From positions 4,278,001 through 4,342,000 of the forward strand of contig NZ_CP015750.1 of the NCBI RefSeq assembly GCF_001742185.1: 64,000 bases of DNA, in the 5' to 3' direction. Within the stretch, counting starts at the first letter, position 1, and every line of letters starts with the position of its first letter. The stretch comes from Pectobacterium wasabiae CFBP 3304. GTDB taxonomy: Bacteria > Pseudomonadota > Gammaproteobacteria > Enterobacterales > Enterobacteriaceae. A program made the translations under genes and the position numbers. Shown piece after piece: positions 18,493 to 26,439 of this stretch. The notes below the pieces were generated by a model. That model worked only from the letters and a program-made list of their open reading frames with translations, was not told the origin of the DNA and did not search any database.

Positions 18493-18903
18493 TTAAGGTG
18501 CCAGCATTAGCACTTTGAACTGACTTGGAACGATACGCATGCCAAGAGCGTTGGTTGAGTTTTGCAAGCTCATACTGGTTAGACGGGTGGCGGGTGTCCC
18601 TTTGAGCAACACCGTGAACGAACCGGTAAGATGCCGGGATGGGCCCATCACCGTGCCTGATGCCACACCCGTTGCCACCCCGGGGTTGTCACCGTTAGTC
18701 AGTGGCGTTACCGTCGCCATGTTATGTGCGGGCATGCCCATAAATAGAATGTTGAGTGCATTTGGGATAGCGGTTGGTCCGAGTGCGATATCCGGATAAG
18801 GAACTGGCACAGGTGCTGGCGTAGGCGTAGGCGTAGGCGTAGGCGTCAGACAAACATCAGGGAAAGCCAAATCCACACCAAAAAGCTGACAGTTTGCAAA
18901 CAT
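18493..18903 (-). CDS. PAAR-like DUF4150 protein
   Basis: A 136-residue protein with MFANCQLFGVDLAFPDVCLT, an unusual (TP)n linker, PYPDIALGPTAIPNALNILF, VTPLTNGDNPGVATGVASGT and FTVLLKGTPATRLTSMSLQN. These are the DUF4150 blocks, a PAAR-like cone expected to cap the VgrG tip. It carries no toxin domain, so it may serve as a shared tip for VgrG1. It lies between DUF3540 and vgrG1 and is transcribed with them. The TP repeat comes from a 6-bp tandem repeat. Confidence 0.8.
   Translation of the reverse strand: MFANCQLFGVDLAFPDVCLTPTPTPTPTPAPVPVPYPDIALGPTAIPNALNILFMGMPAHNMATVTPLTNGDNPGVATGVASGTVMGPSRHLTGSFTVLLKGTPATRLTSMSLQNSTNALGMRIVPSQFKVLMLAP
18818..18846 (-). repeat. GGCGTA hexanucleotide tandem repeat
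   Basis: Nearly five copies of GGCGTA (18818-18846), encoding TPTPTPTP in the PAAR-like protein. Copy changes keep the frame, so linker length can vary without breaking the gene. Confidence 0.9.
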
Positions 18904-18912
18904 CGTTAATCC

Positions 18913-19518
18913 TTAACCCATGTGGATCTGTTCAGAGTCGACCTTAGTAATCGCTTTTGAGGTGATCACCATGTTGTGCGCGTGCAAACGTGCATAATCA
19001 TCTGCTTTCATATCGAGTTGTCCGGCACGCACCTGCTCGGTATTGCGAGTTGTTCGCCGCAGGTTGTGGCTGATCTGCGTAATGGTCTGCCATACCGATT
19101 CCGCACGTTTGCCGACGATGCGTGAAAGACTTACCCAGGCCGAGAGCTTCTCGCCGCTGTAATTCATATCACTGATATGGCAATCGCCCTGATCGGCGCT
19201 GACACGCAGCGCGGCACTACTAAAGCTCAGTTCACCCGCACTGTGAATGTGTAAATCACCTGGCACGTTCAGTTCTGCCTTTTGCGGATTAGCGCGCTCT
19301 AGCACCACCAACAACCAGATCTGGTTTTCAGTGCGGGTGACTATCACCATGTCGCCAGTCTGTGGCGCAATAACGCAACTCGCAGCGCGACGGCAATGCC
19401 AGCCACGTCCTTCGTACTCAACGGTCAGGCTACCATCGGCAAAGCAGTGAGTCACAACACCAGACGCTTGTACCGGCGGTAAGATGGCCTGCGCCAGTTT
19501 ATGATTAACATTATTCAT
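18913..19518 (-). CDS. DUF3540 family T6SS-associated protein
   Basis: A 201-residue protein starting MNNVNHKLAQAILPPVQASG with GAGG ahead of the ATG. It shows the DUF3540 pattern (THCFADGSLTVEYEGRGWHC, VIAPQTGDMVIVTRTENQIW) and a beta-helix-like second half (GDLHIHSAGELSFSSAALRV) similar to the VgrG needle. DUF3540 genes sit beside DUF2169, DUF4150 and pentapeptide genes in T6SS islands. The molecular role is not known, and a part in tip assembly is inferred. It is cytoplasmic and has no signal peptide. Confidence 0.75.
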   Translation of the reverse strand: MNNVNHKLAQAILPPVQASGVVTHCFADGSLTVEYEGRGWHCRRAASCVIAPQTGDMVIVTRTENQIWLLVVLERANPQKAELNVPGDLHIHSAGELSFSSAALRVSADQGDCHISDMNYSGEKLSAWVSLSRIVGKRAESVWQTITQISHNLRRTTRNTEQVRAGQLDMKADDYARLHAHNMVITSKAITKVDSEQIHMG

Positions 19519-19530
19519 TGCTTATTTTCC

Positions 19531-20601
19531 TCAACTACGGCTCTGGCGCTGTGTGCTCCAGGCCTCGGCTGCCAATAGTTCTTCATCAAATTCAAGGATG
19601 CCCTGGCGACCTGAGAACTTCGCGTTCTCCTGACGCGCCCGGTGCATACGCGTGCGGGAAAAAGTCGCACCGCGCAGGTCAGCCATGCGCAAATCTGCCG
19701 CGGAAAAGTCACTGTAAGTGAGATCGCTGAGAGTGAAGAGCGCCTGCGAAGCGTTCACCTGCTGCAGGATGCTCTGGAAAAACCGACTCTGGCTGAAATC
19801 AGTGCGCACCAGCGTTGCACCAACAAAGATTGCCTGATCGAATATGCCGCTCCTACACTGTGCACCGCTGAGATCGGCCTCCATAAACAGTGCCTGGCTG
19901 GCATTGACGTTGTTCAGTTGGGCGGTTTTCAGCGAAGCGCCTTTGAAATTGCACTGTGAAAGTTGCGCACCGTTAAACTGCGCGTCATCCAGCGCGCAGT
20001 CTGTAAACTGACAGCCGATAAATCGTTGTTCCGTATAGTCTTTACCGCGCTGATCGCAATTGAAAAATACCGTGCGTTCAAATTCGCCCGCGTTCAACGC
20101 GGTTTGGCGCAAATCAATACCGTAAAAGGTAGTGAAAAAACTTTTACAACCATCAAAGTGGCTGTCATCCAGTGGTGATTCAAAAAAGACGCAGCGATCA
20201 AGTTGAACCTGCACAAACTGGCTCTGCGTGAGGGGGCAGCGCATAAACTGCATAGTAAATAACGTGCTGCGCGAGAAATCGCTGCCGGTGAGTTCGCACT
20301 GGTTAAAAACGGATTCGTTTAACCGAGTGTCGTTGACGATTAACGCTTTCATTTCGCACTGATTAAACACCGTGTGCTCAAGCTGTGCGTTGCATAGATT
20401 AGCCCGAGAAAACTGGCATTCGGTAAACACCGACTCCTTCAGATTTGCGCCCTGTAAGTTGGCACCCATTAACGATACTTCCTGAAAAACACCACCTGAA
20501 AGATCGCATCCGTGTAAATCCAGTCCATCCAGCATGCATTCGCTGATCGCTTCGCCTTGTTTAATTCGCTGCTGCAACTCTGCTGCACTGAGCGCTGTCA
20601 T
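19531..20601 (-). CDS. Pentapeptide-repeat protein of the VgrG1 island
   Basis: A 356-residue protein made almost wholly of A(D/N)LxX pentapeptide repeats (LSGGVFQEVSLMGANLQGAN, QFSRANLCNAQLEHTVFNQC), forming a right-handed quadrilateral beta-helix. Its ATG overlaps the stop of the larger DUF2169-pentapeptide gene as ATGA. Such genes in Burkholderia T6SS clusters are called tagA and tagB. Here the pair precedes DUF3540, DUF4150 and vgrG1, so a scaffold role in effector loading is likely. There is no enzymatic motif. Confidence 0.75.
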   Translation of the reverse strand: MTALSAAELQQRIKQGEAISECMLDGLDLHGCDLSGGVFQEVSLMGANLQGANLKESVFTECQFSRANLCNAQLEHTVFNQCEMKALIVNDTRLNESVFNQCELTGSDFSRSTLFTMQFMRCPLTQSQFVQVQLDRCVFFESPLDDSHFDGCKSFFTTFYGIDLRQTALNAGEFERTVFFNCDQRGKDYTEQRFIGCQFTDCALDDAQFNGAQLSQCNFKGASLKTAQLNNVNASQALFMEADLSGAQCRSGIFDQAIFVGATLVRTDFSQSRFFQSILQQVNASQALFTLSDLTYSDFSAADLRMADLRGATFSRTRMHRARQENAKFSGRQGILEFDEELLAAEAWSTQRQSRS

Positions 20602-23138
20602 ACGATTTCTCCATCACGCTTTGGCAGGATTTTGATGCGTTTCGTCCAGGCCCCATCAAGCTGCGTGGTATTGCTGGTAAACGCTTGGGAAAGATCGGCG
20701 CGGAACAGATTGGCACCGCGAAAGTTTGCCCCGCTTAACTGGCTCTTTTGCAATAGTGCCCCCATCAGATTCGCATCGGTGAAATTCGCCTCGCGGAAAT
20801 CGGTACGCACAAACAAACTGCCAGCCAGATTGGCGCGCTGGAAATTCGTTTGCTGGCAATCAGCCTCACTCAGATCGCTATTCTCCAGTTTTGCCCGCGC
20901 AAATACTGCACCTATAAGCGAGGCCTGACGCAGATTGCTTTGCCGCAACGTTGCTTGTGTAAAATCTGCGCCATTCATTGAACTGCCCGAAGCCACTGCG
21001 CTGGTTAACCAAGTCGCCCCCACAAAACGCGCCTCATTCGCCTGAGTCTCCACCCATGAACAACTATCCAGCAGGGCGCCGTTAAAGATGCCCCGTTCAA
21101 GCGTGGATTTAAGAAACGTAGTTTTGGTGAGCTTTGCATCTGAAAAATCGAGACCAGGCAGGCTGAGTTCCATAAAGATGCAGGCATTAAGCATGGCGCG
21201 GTAAAAACGGCACTGGGTAAACCAGGTCTCACGGAATAGCAATTCGGTAAAGGTCGCCTCGGCAAATGTGCAATCATCAAACAATGCTTCCTGTAACTGC
21301 GTATTTTTAAAGTGCGCTCCGGAAAAATCGCTGTGACAGCACTGTGCCAGTGCGAGGCTGGCATTTTCAAAATTACAGCCACAAAGTGATGTATTATGCA
21401 GTTCAGTGCGCGACAGCATCGCACTATGGAAGTTAGCTCCGTCCAGTTTACAATTACTCAAATCTGCACACTCCAGCAGCGCTTTGCTGAAATCTGCGCC
21501 GCGCAGATCCATACCAGAAAAATCAGCACCAGTCAGATCCATACCGCTGAAGCAGCCCCCCTGCGCTAGAGTACGTTCAGCCCGCTGGCGGATAATCTGT
21601 GCCAGATCGCCTTTGAGACGGCGAGCCGGTGGCTGACTGCTAACGGACATCAGGTACATCTGGTGCAGCGCATCGCGGCTTTGCGCCAGTTTTTTATCAC
21701 TCAGGCTGTCTTTATTGCGGTGCAGTATTTCCTGCATGCTAAACATCGTTTCCGGACCACGAGGCTGGTGCTCATCACTTTGTATTTTCGGATATTTTTC
21801 TTCCAGATCGCGTTTACGTTGCTCCGCCTGCTCTTGCATCTCCTGTGCCTGCTGCTCCATTTTTTCGATAAACTCCGGCAGATCTTCCAACTTCGGCAGC
21901 TCAGGTTCATTGAAATCTTTAAGCAAATCGCCAACCTCTCCGCCTGTCGCCTCTAGGCGCGCCCGGTGCTGCTCACGTAACAGCGTTGCGCGATTTTGCA
22001 TGTTTTCTCGCATCGGGCTTGGAGCTTGTTGCACTTCGCTATCAATCCAAGGACCAATTATTCCTTCTGGGATCAAATCTTTTTCGCGGAAAGAGAACAG
22101 CGCGCCCTTCTCTTTATCCATGCGCTGTGTGAGCACGGTGTGGTAGTGATTTACCGATCTCGGTGCATCCTGTATTTCCAGGGTAGGTATAAGTTGCAAA
22201 ACATCAGCGGCATCGTCTTCATTGATACGAGTATTTCCCTGCCAGAGCAGCACCATCTGCTCCAGATGGGGGAAAAACCACACCGTGGTGGCGCGTAGCG
22301 CAATCTCTTCAAACAACGTTTCATCACTACGCTGACGGTTGATAAAGCAGCGAGCCTGCCACGGTGGCAATTTGCCTTCCTGCAGTGGTTTTTCCGGATG
22401 CATATTCCAGATGCGCCATGCGGCCTGTTGCGGTAACGTGTCGCGTTCCGGCCACCACTGATCGGGGCTGGCGGCATTAAAGACTTTCCAGTCAATATCA
22501 CGCGCAAAACCAGGGAAATCATTCTGCAACCAACTGGTATCATATTTTTTCCCCATGCGACTAAAGCGCCGCGGCCAACTGATATCCAGCGGACCAAAAC
22601 CTGCTGGCTCAGGCATTTGTTTAGGCCGGGTGAAACGCCCGGTCATCGCTTCAACATTAGGTAAGCGGATGAATTCATGTCCCTGATGAACTTCAGGGTG
22701 AATACCGATACCATAAGGGTTTTCCTCATGCCCCTCTCCGCCAAAAGCGCGACTCCAGTCGAGGCTCATTTGTTCAAACGGCTGCGGCTGAGTCATCTTA
22801 TTCCCCACCCAATAACGATCGCCAAATACCGCTAGCGATTTACTCAGCGTGTCAATTTCAATCCGCGCCGCACAGGCGGTTTTGTCACGTTGATGATGGG
22901 TATAGGCATGACCGGTCGCCAGAAACTCCGCACGCACTTTGGGAATCGCCATATCGATAACGCCACCGCTGGTTTGCAATTCATTGGCTGCCAACTGCCA
23001 CAGCTCCATTTCTGGACGAAGTTGTGGATTCTTCCCCATATCTGCCAGCGCCAGCACCGTAACACCTAAATGAATTTTCCCCTGCCAACGAAATGGCCGA
23101 TTAAGTACGCTCAGGCGCAGTGGCTTAATGATTTTCAT
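20598..23138 (-). CDS. DUF2169 plus pentapeptide-repeat fusion protein
   Basis: About 846 residues from the ATG at 23138 (MKIIKPLRLSVLNRPFRWQG, with AGGA upstream). The open frame reaches 23261, but its extra 41 residues look non-coding. Residues 1-300 are DUF2169 (DMAIPKVRAEFLATGHAYTH, LDWSRAFGGEGHEENPYGIG, DIDWKVFNAASPDQWWPERD). A charged coiled-coil (KMEQQAQEMQEQAEQRKRDL) lies near residue 430, and from about residue 540 pentapeptide repeats run to the end. It is the first gene of the VgrG1 effector operon and probably its main loading chaperone. It overlaps the next gene as ATGA. Confidence 0.8.
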   Translation of the reverse strand: MKIIKPLRLSVLNRPFRWQGKIHLGVTVLALADMGKNPQLRPEMELWQLAANELQTSGGVIDMAIPKVRAEFLATGHAYTHHQRDKTACAARIEIDTLSKSLAVFGDRYWVGNKMTQPQPFEQMSLDWSRAFGGEGHEENPYGIGIHPEVHQGHEFIRLPNVEAMTGRFTRPKQMPEPAGFGPLDISWPRRFSRMGKKYDTSWLQNDFPGFARDIDWKVFNAASPDQWWPERDTLPQQAAWRIWNMHPEKPLQEGKLPPWQARCFINRQRSDETLFEEIALRATTVWFFPHLEQMVLLWQGNTRINEDDAADVLQLIPTLEIQDAPRSVNHYHTVLTQRMDKEKGALFSFREKDLIPEGIIGPWIDSEVQQAPSPMRENMQNRATLLREQHRARLEATGGEVGDLLKDFNEPELPKLEDLPEFIEKMEQQAQEMQEQAEQRKRDLEEKYPKIQSDEHQPRGPETMFSMQEILHRNKDSLSDKKLAQSRDALHQMYLMSVSSQPPARRLKGDLAQIIRQRAERTLAQGGCFSGMDLTGADFSGMDLRGADFSKALLECADLSNCKLDGANFHSAMLSRTELHNTSLCGCNFENASLALAQCCHSDFSGAHFKNTQLQEALFDDCTFAEATFTELLFRETWFTQCRFYRAMLNACIFMELSLPGLDFSDAKLTKTTFLKSTLERGIFNGALLDSCSWVETQANEARFVGATWLTSAVASGSSMNGADFTQATLRQSNLRQASLIGAVFARAKLENSDLSEADCQQTNFQRANLAGSLFVRTDFREANFTDANLMGALLQKSQLSGANFRGANLFRADLSQAFTSNTTQLDGAWTKRIKILPKRDGEIV

Positions 23139-23413
23139 GCCTGGGTTCCTTTTTAAACAACAGATAAAACAAACGCCGGGCCTGTGATCCTGGCCCAGCA
23201 TTAAGAAAAGGTGTGGTTGGGAATAACTTCGATAAGTATTTTTACTAATCAAATTCGACACTCAGTACCGCAATCTTTTTTGGATTAACCAATCGATATT
23301 TCACGACTAAAGTAAGATTCAAACGTCAGAATATAATAATGATTATAGTTATTCGTTGTTGTAGTTTGCTTCCATGTCTTTAACTTACCCTGTGCAACTT
23401 CCCCTTTCCCGGA
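23139..23413. other. Leader region of the VgrG1 island
   Basis: The AT-rich 275 bp upstream of the DUF2169-pentapeptide gene, without a convincing gene. Together with 23546-23825 it makes the 690-bp gap between the two VgrG islands, which holds only one small frame. The promoter of the VgrG1 operon must lie here. I could not point to clear -35 and -10 boxes by eye. Confidence 0.4.
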
Positions 23414-23545
23414 CTATCGAGTAAGCCATTGTTGAATCTGTATGATATTCTTTTTTTGTCCCTTTAGACCTTTAAGACTTGCAAATGTTGTTATCAATGC
23501 GAATATCACCAATAATACAGCAGTGTGTTCCAACATAAAGTTCAT
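23414..23545 (-). CDS. Possible 43-residue membrane protein or truncated paralogue
   Basis: The minus strand from ATG 23545 reads MNFMLEHTAVLLVIFALITT, FASLKGLKGQKKN and IIQIQQWLTR, stop TAG at 23414. GGAAA lies about nine bases before the ATG. One transmembrane helix near the N-terminus is followed by a positive tail. It resembles the start of the 130-residue protein at 23826-24218 (MNFLTETPFIVGIAMTFLSF), so it may be a truncated copy and not an independent small protein. Confidence 0.4.
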   Translation of the reverse strand: MNFMLEHTAVLLVIFALITTFASLKGLKGQKKNIIQIQQWLTR

Positions 23546-23825
23546 GATAATATTTTCCAAACAGTAACATGAAGTAAGTAAATAGACGAATTTTACAATA
23601 AAGACTCTATTACATTTATTTACAATGCAACACTATCATCTATAAATATACTCTCTCACATTAAAATTACTGATGAAGTTTGTGCCAATAAAATTCGCAA
23701 ACCTCATTAAAAATCATTTAAACCCACCATGCCGCCTCTCAGATCTAAAGTAATGAATAGAATCTAAGAAACGTTATGGCAGGGAAATAAACACACAGTA
23801 AAACCCCGAAATTATGAAGTTATAC

Positions 23826-24218
23826 CTATTTATATATCACATCAATAACAGCAACTTTAGGTGGACTATCTTCGTTATATTTGACGACAACCTCCATACC
23901 TTTTCTTAGTTTGTGGATATCATTCGGCCTGACCAATCCTTTAGCTGTATAAAGCTTTTCCTTTCCGTTTAAATAAATAGGAAAGTCAAAGTTATAAAAA
24001 AAATCATTCCCATATTTAGTTTCGGTTTGTGACCAGGACTTTATTTCAGTTGTGACAGTTGTGCCTTGCCATTTATCTCGCGTTTTCCAATTTTTGATTC
24101 CTAACAGTTCATTTTTATTCGGTTTAAATAAAGATATTACGATAAAAAAACTCAAAAAAGTCATTGCAATGCCGACAATGAACGGCGTTTCAGTTAAAAA
24201 ATTCATTTTTACCTTCAT
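23826..24218 (-). CDS. Small membrane protein coupled to VgrG2, DUF3592-like
   Basis: A 130-residue protein. ATG 24218 overlaps the VgrG2 stop as ATGA. ATG 24206 (MNFLTETPF) has AAGG just before it and could be the real start. One N-terminal transmembrane helix (IVGIAMTFLSFFIVISLF) is followed by a beta-rich domain with GNDFFYNFDFPIYLNGKEKL and RKGMEVVVKYNEDSPPKVAV, the DUF3592-type pattern. Translation coupling to VgrG2 suggests it protects against, or helps display, the divergent VgrG2 C-terminus. That role is inferred. Confidence 0.6.
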   Translation of the reverse strand: MKVKMNFLTETPFIVGIAMTFLSFFIVISLFKPNKNELLGIKNWKTRDKWQGTTVTTEIKSWSQTETKYGNDFFYNFDFPIYLNGKEKLYTAKGLVRPNDIHKLRKGMEVVVKYNEDSPPKVAVIDVIYK

Positions 24219-26422
24219 ATAAATAAATGTATTGCACTAATCACTAAATTTTGAAGAGAGTCTTCAATTTTAGTGATTGAGCGCCTATTATCAATGGTTT
24301 TTATCGAATAACTAACCAACGCACTTGAGTTACTTAAGGCGGTAAGGCTATTACTGACTGTGGTGAACGAAGAACTTACTCCTGCCCCACTGATATTATT
24401 TCCAGTAAATGAAACACTATTTCCAGTAACACTTTCATTAAATCCAGTCATAGAAAAAGAATGAAGCGCAGTTTTTACCCAACTCGAAGGCGCTTCTATG
24501 CTTACTTTTTTACCACTCTTAATAAAAATCTCATTAGGGCTAAAAATATTAATTTTTCCCGACACGACAGTCTGATCCCAGTTACCATTAATGTTAACAA
24601 CAACGTCACCTTCAATTTCCTCGTTTAAATCACCTGAAAGTTCACGTTTTTCATCACCTTCAATTCGAGTGTTTTTATCACCATTAATTGATATTTCGTC
24701 TCCGCCGCTTGTTATTTTTAAAGTACGTCCATTTTTTATAGTTGTAAATTCACCATTATTAAATGTATTAATCTCAGCATCATCAACCGTTGTCGTCCGC
24801 TTTTGCTTGTAATGGAACGTGGCATCACCGGCTACTTTATCACTCTGTTCTTTGCCGATAGTGGTCGTGCAACAACCTTCAATGGCGATGGTATTGTCAT
24901 TCTCCACTGAGATGCTCATGTCCTTCTCAGCATGCATATTGAGCAGTTCACCACCCGACTTATCCTCAAAGAACAGGAAGCTGGAGTTGTCATTATGCCC
25001 GTCTTTGCTCCGCGTCATAAAACCCATACGTGTCGCATCTTCGGGGAGATTCCACGGCGGCATGCTCGCTTCGTTGTACACCCGGCCGATGATCAGCGGG
25101 CGATCAGGGTCACCATTGATGAAGTCCACCACCACTTCATCGCCCACCCGCGGGATCTGCACGCCACCAAATCCCTGACCCGCCCACGCACTCGAAACGC
25201 GTACCCAGCACGAGCTGGTGTCGTCACCCTTCGCCAGCCGGTCCCAGTGGAACTTCACCTTCACCCGACCGTACCGATCCGTCCAGATAGATTCCCCCTG
25301 CGGACCCACCACCTTCGCCGTCTGCGGGCCGTGCGTTTTCGGCCACGCCGTCGTCGGTTCCGCCCGGAACGTCACCGACGCGGGCAATACCGTGAACGCG
25401 ATGTTGTGCCTCGCCCCCCCACCTCCACCGCTGGCGTAACTGTTTTCCTCAAACGCATACGTCGCCGACGTCACCAGATACTCGCCGTTGTCGCTAAAAT
25501 GTGGCGCGTTAAGGAGACCGAAGGTAAACCCTGGCGCAATGCCCGTCGCCGTGCCCGATCCGCTCACGCTGTGGTGCTCCACCTGCCACACCTCCTGACG
25601 GATACGCGTGTAAAACTCGCCGTGGCTGTGGTCCACAAAATGACCCGGCCAGTCGTACACATCCACCGAGCCCGGCGTCGGCGACGCCGGGTTCTGCCGC
25701 GCCTGTAGCATCCACGCGTTCGGCTTGCGGAAATCGTAGTCGTCCGTGCTGTACATCCCCGGCGTGACACTCTCTGCCAGCGACCACTGGCTGATCCCCT
25801 CTTCTGTCACGCTGCCACCCGACGGTGTCACGTGGTACGTCATCGTCTCGTAGCCGGGAAAGGCCTTGTGCTGGTCCGTTGCATCGCACAGCACCAGCGT
25901 GTGACGCTCCTGCTCGTGGCGGAACCAGTAATAAATCCCCTCCAGCTCCATCAGCCGGCTGATAAAGTCCAGGCTGCTCTCCTGATACTGCACACAGTAC
26001 TCCCACACCCGGTAGCTGCCCGATAAGCGCATCTCCACGTTTACCCCGTACTCCTTCAGCAACGTCTGCACTATCTGTGGCACCGTCTGACTCTGGAAGA
26101 TGCGCAGGTTGCGGTCACGCCGCATCGGCCACAGGTCCGACTCCACCGTCAGCGTGTATACCGCGTAGCGCGTACCGCCCAACTCTTCGCTACGCACCGC
26201 GACCCGGGTGATTTTACCGTTGAGGTAACGCGGGTTCAGCAGGCTCTGCGTCGGCAATGTAAACGTGACCGGCTGGCCCAACAGCGCATGTCGGTCAATC
26301 CGTGCGTCGGTGGCAAGCAGTTCGGCGGTCAGCACAAATGAGTGAGATAACGTCTCGGTACCCGAGAGTTTCCAGAACAGCAGGCCGTCCATCGGCAACT
26401 GCGCGGTGATGCGTGAGAACAT
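24215..26422 (-). CDS. vgrG: VgrG spike protein (TssI), copy 2 with divergent C-terminus
   Basis: A 735-residue protein. The first 480 or so residues match VgrG1 almost exactly (MELEGIYYWFRHEQERHTLV, GFGGVQIPRVGDEVVVDFIN). After RVYNEASMPPW they part. VgrG2 continues with SVENDNTIAIEGCCTTTIGK, a beta-needle of short GD repeats (INGDKNTRIEGDEKRELSGD), and then about 110 serine-rich residues (FTGNNISGAGVSSSFTTVSN) of no known family. That tail could be a cargo or a docking site. The gene begins 17 bp after the PpkA stop and may be read from the T6SS operon. A short relic of the same needle region lies at 6567-6613. Confidence 0.9.
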   Translation of the reverse strand: MFSRITAQLPMDGLLFWKLSGTETLSHSFVLTAELLATDARIDRHALLGQPVTFTLPTQSLLNPRYLNGKITRVAVRSEELGGTRYAVYTLTVESDLWPMRRDRNLRIFQSQTVPQIVQTLLKEYGVNVEMRLSGSYRVWEYCVQYQESSLDFISRLMELEGIYYWFRHEQERHTLVLCDATDQHKAFPGYETMTYHVTPSGGSVTEEGISQWSLAESVTPGMYSTDDYDFRKPNAWMLQARQNPASPTPGSVDVYDWPGHFVDHSHGEFYTRIRQEVWQVEHHSVSGSGTATGIAPGFTFGLLNAPHFSDNGEYLVTSATYAFEENSYASGGGGGARHNIAFTVLPASVTFRAEPTTAWPKTHGPQTAKVVGPQGESIWTDRYGRVKVKFHWDRLAKGDDTSSCWVRVSSAWAGQGFGGVQIPRVGDEVVVDFINGDPDRPLIIGRVYNEASMPPWNLPEDATRMGFMTRSKDGHNDNSSFLFFEDKSGGELLNMHAEKDMSISVENDNTIAIEGCCTTTIGKEQSDKVAGDATFHYKQKRTTTVDDAEINTFNNGEFTTIKNGRTLKITSGGDEISINGDKNTRIEGDEKRELSGDLNEEIEGDVVVNINGNWDQTVVSGKINIFSPNEIFIKSGKKVSIEAPSSWVKTALHSFSMTGFNESVTGNSVSFTGNNISGAGVSSSFTTVSNSLTALSNSSALVSYSIKTIDNRRSITKIEDSLQNLVISAIHLFI

Positions 26423-26439
26423 AAGTAGATTCCTGACGA

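Noticed and set aside
19531..23138. Repetitive pattern of short units in two genes
   Set aside because: These are pentapeptide repeats. They are a protein-level repeat and do not form a DNA repeat array.
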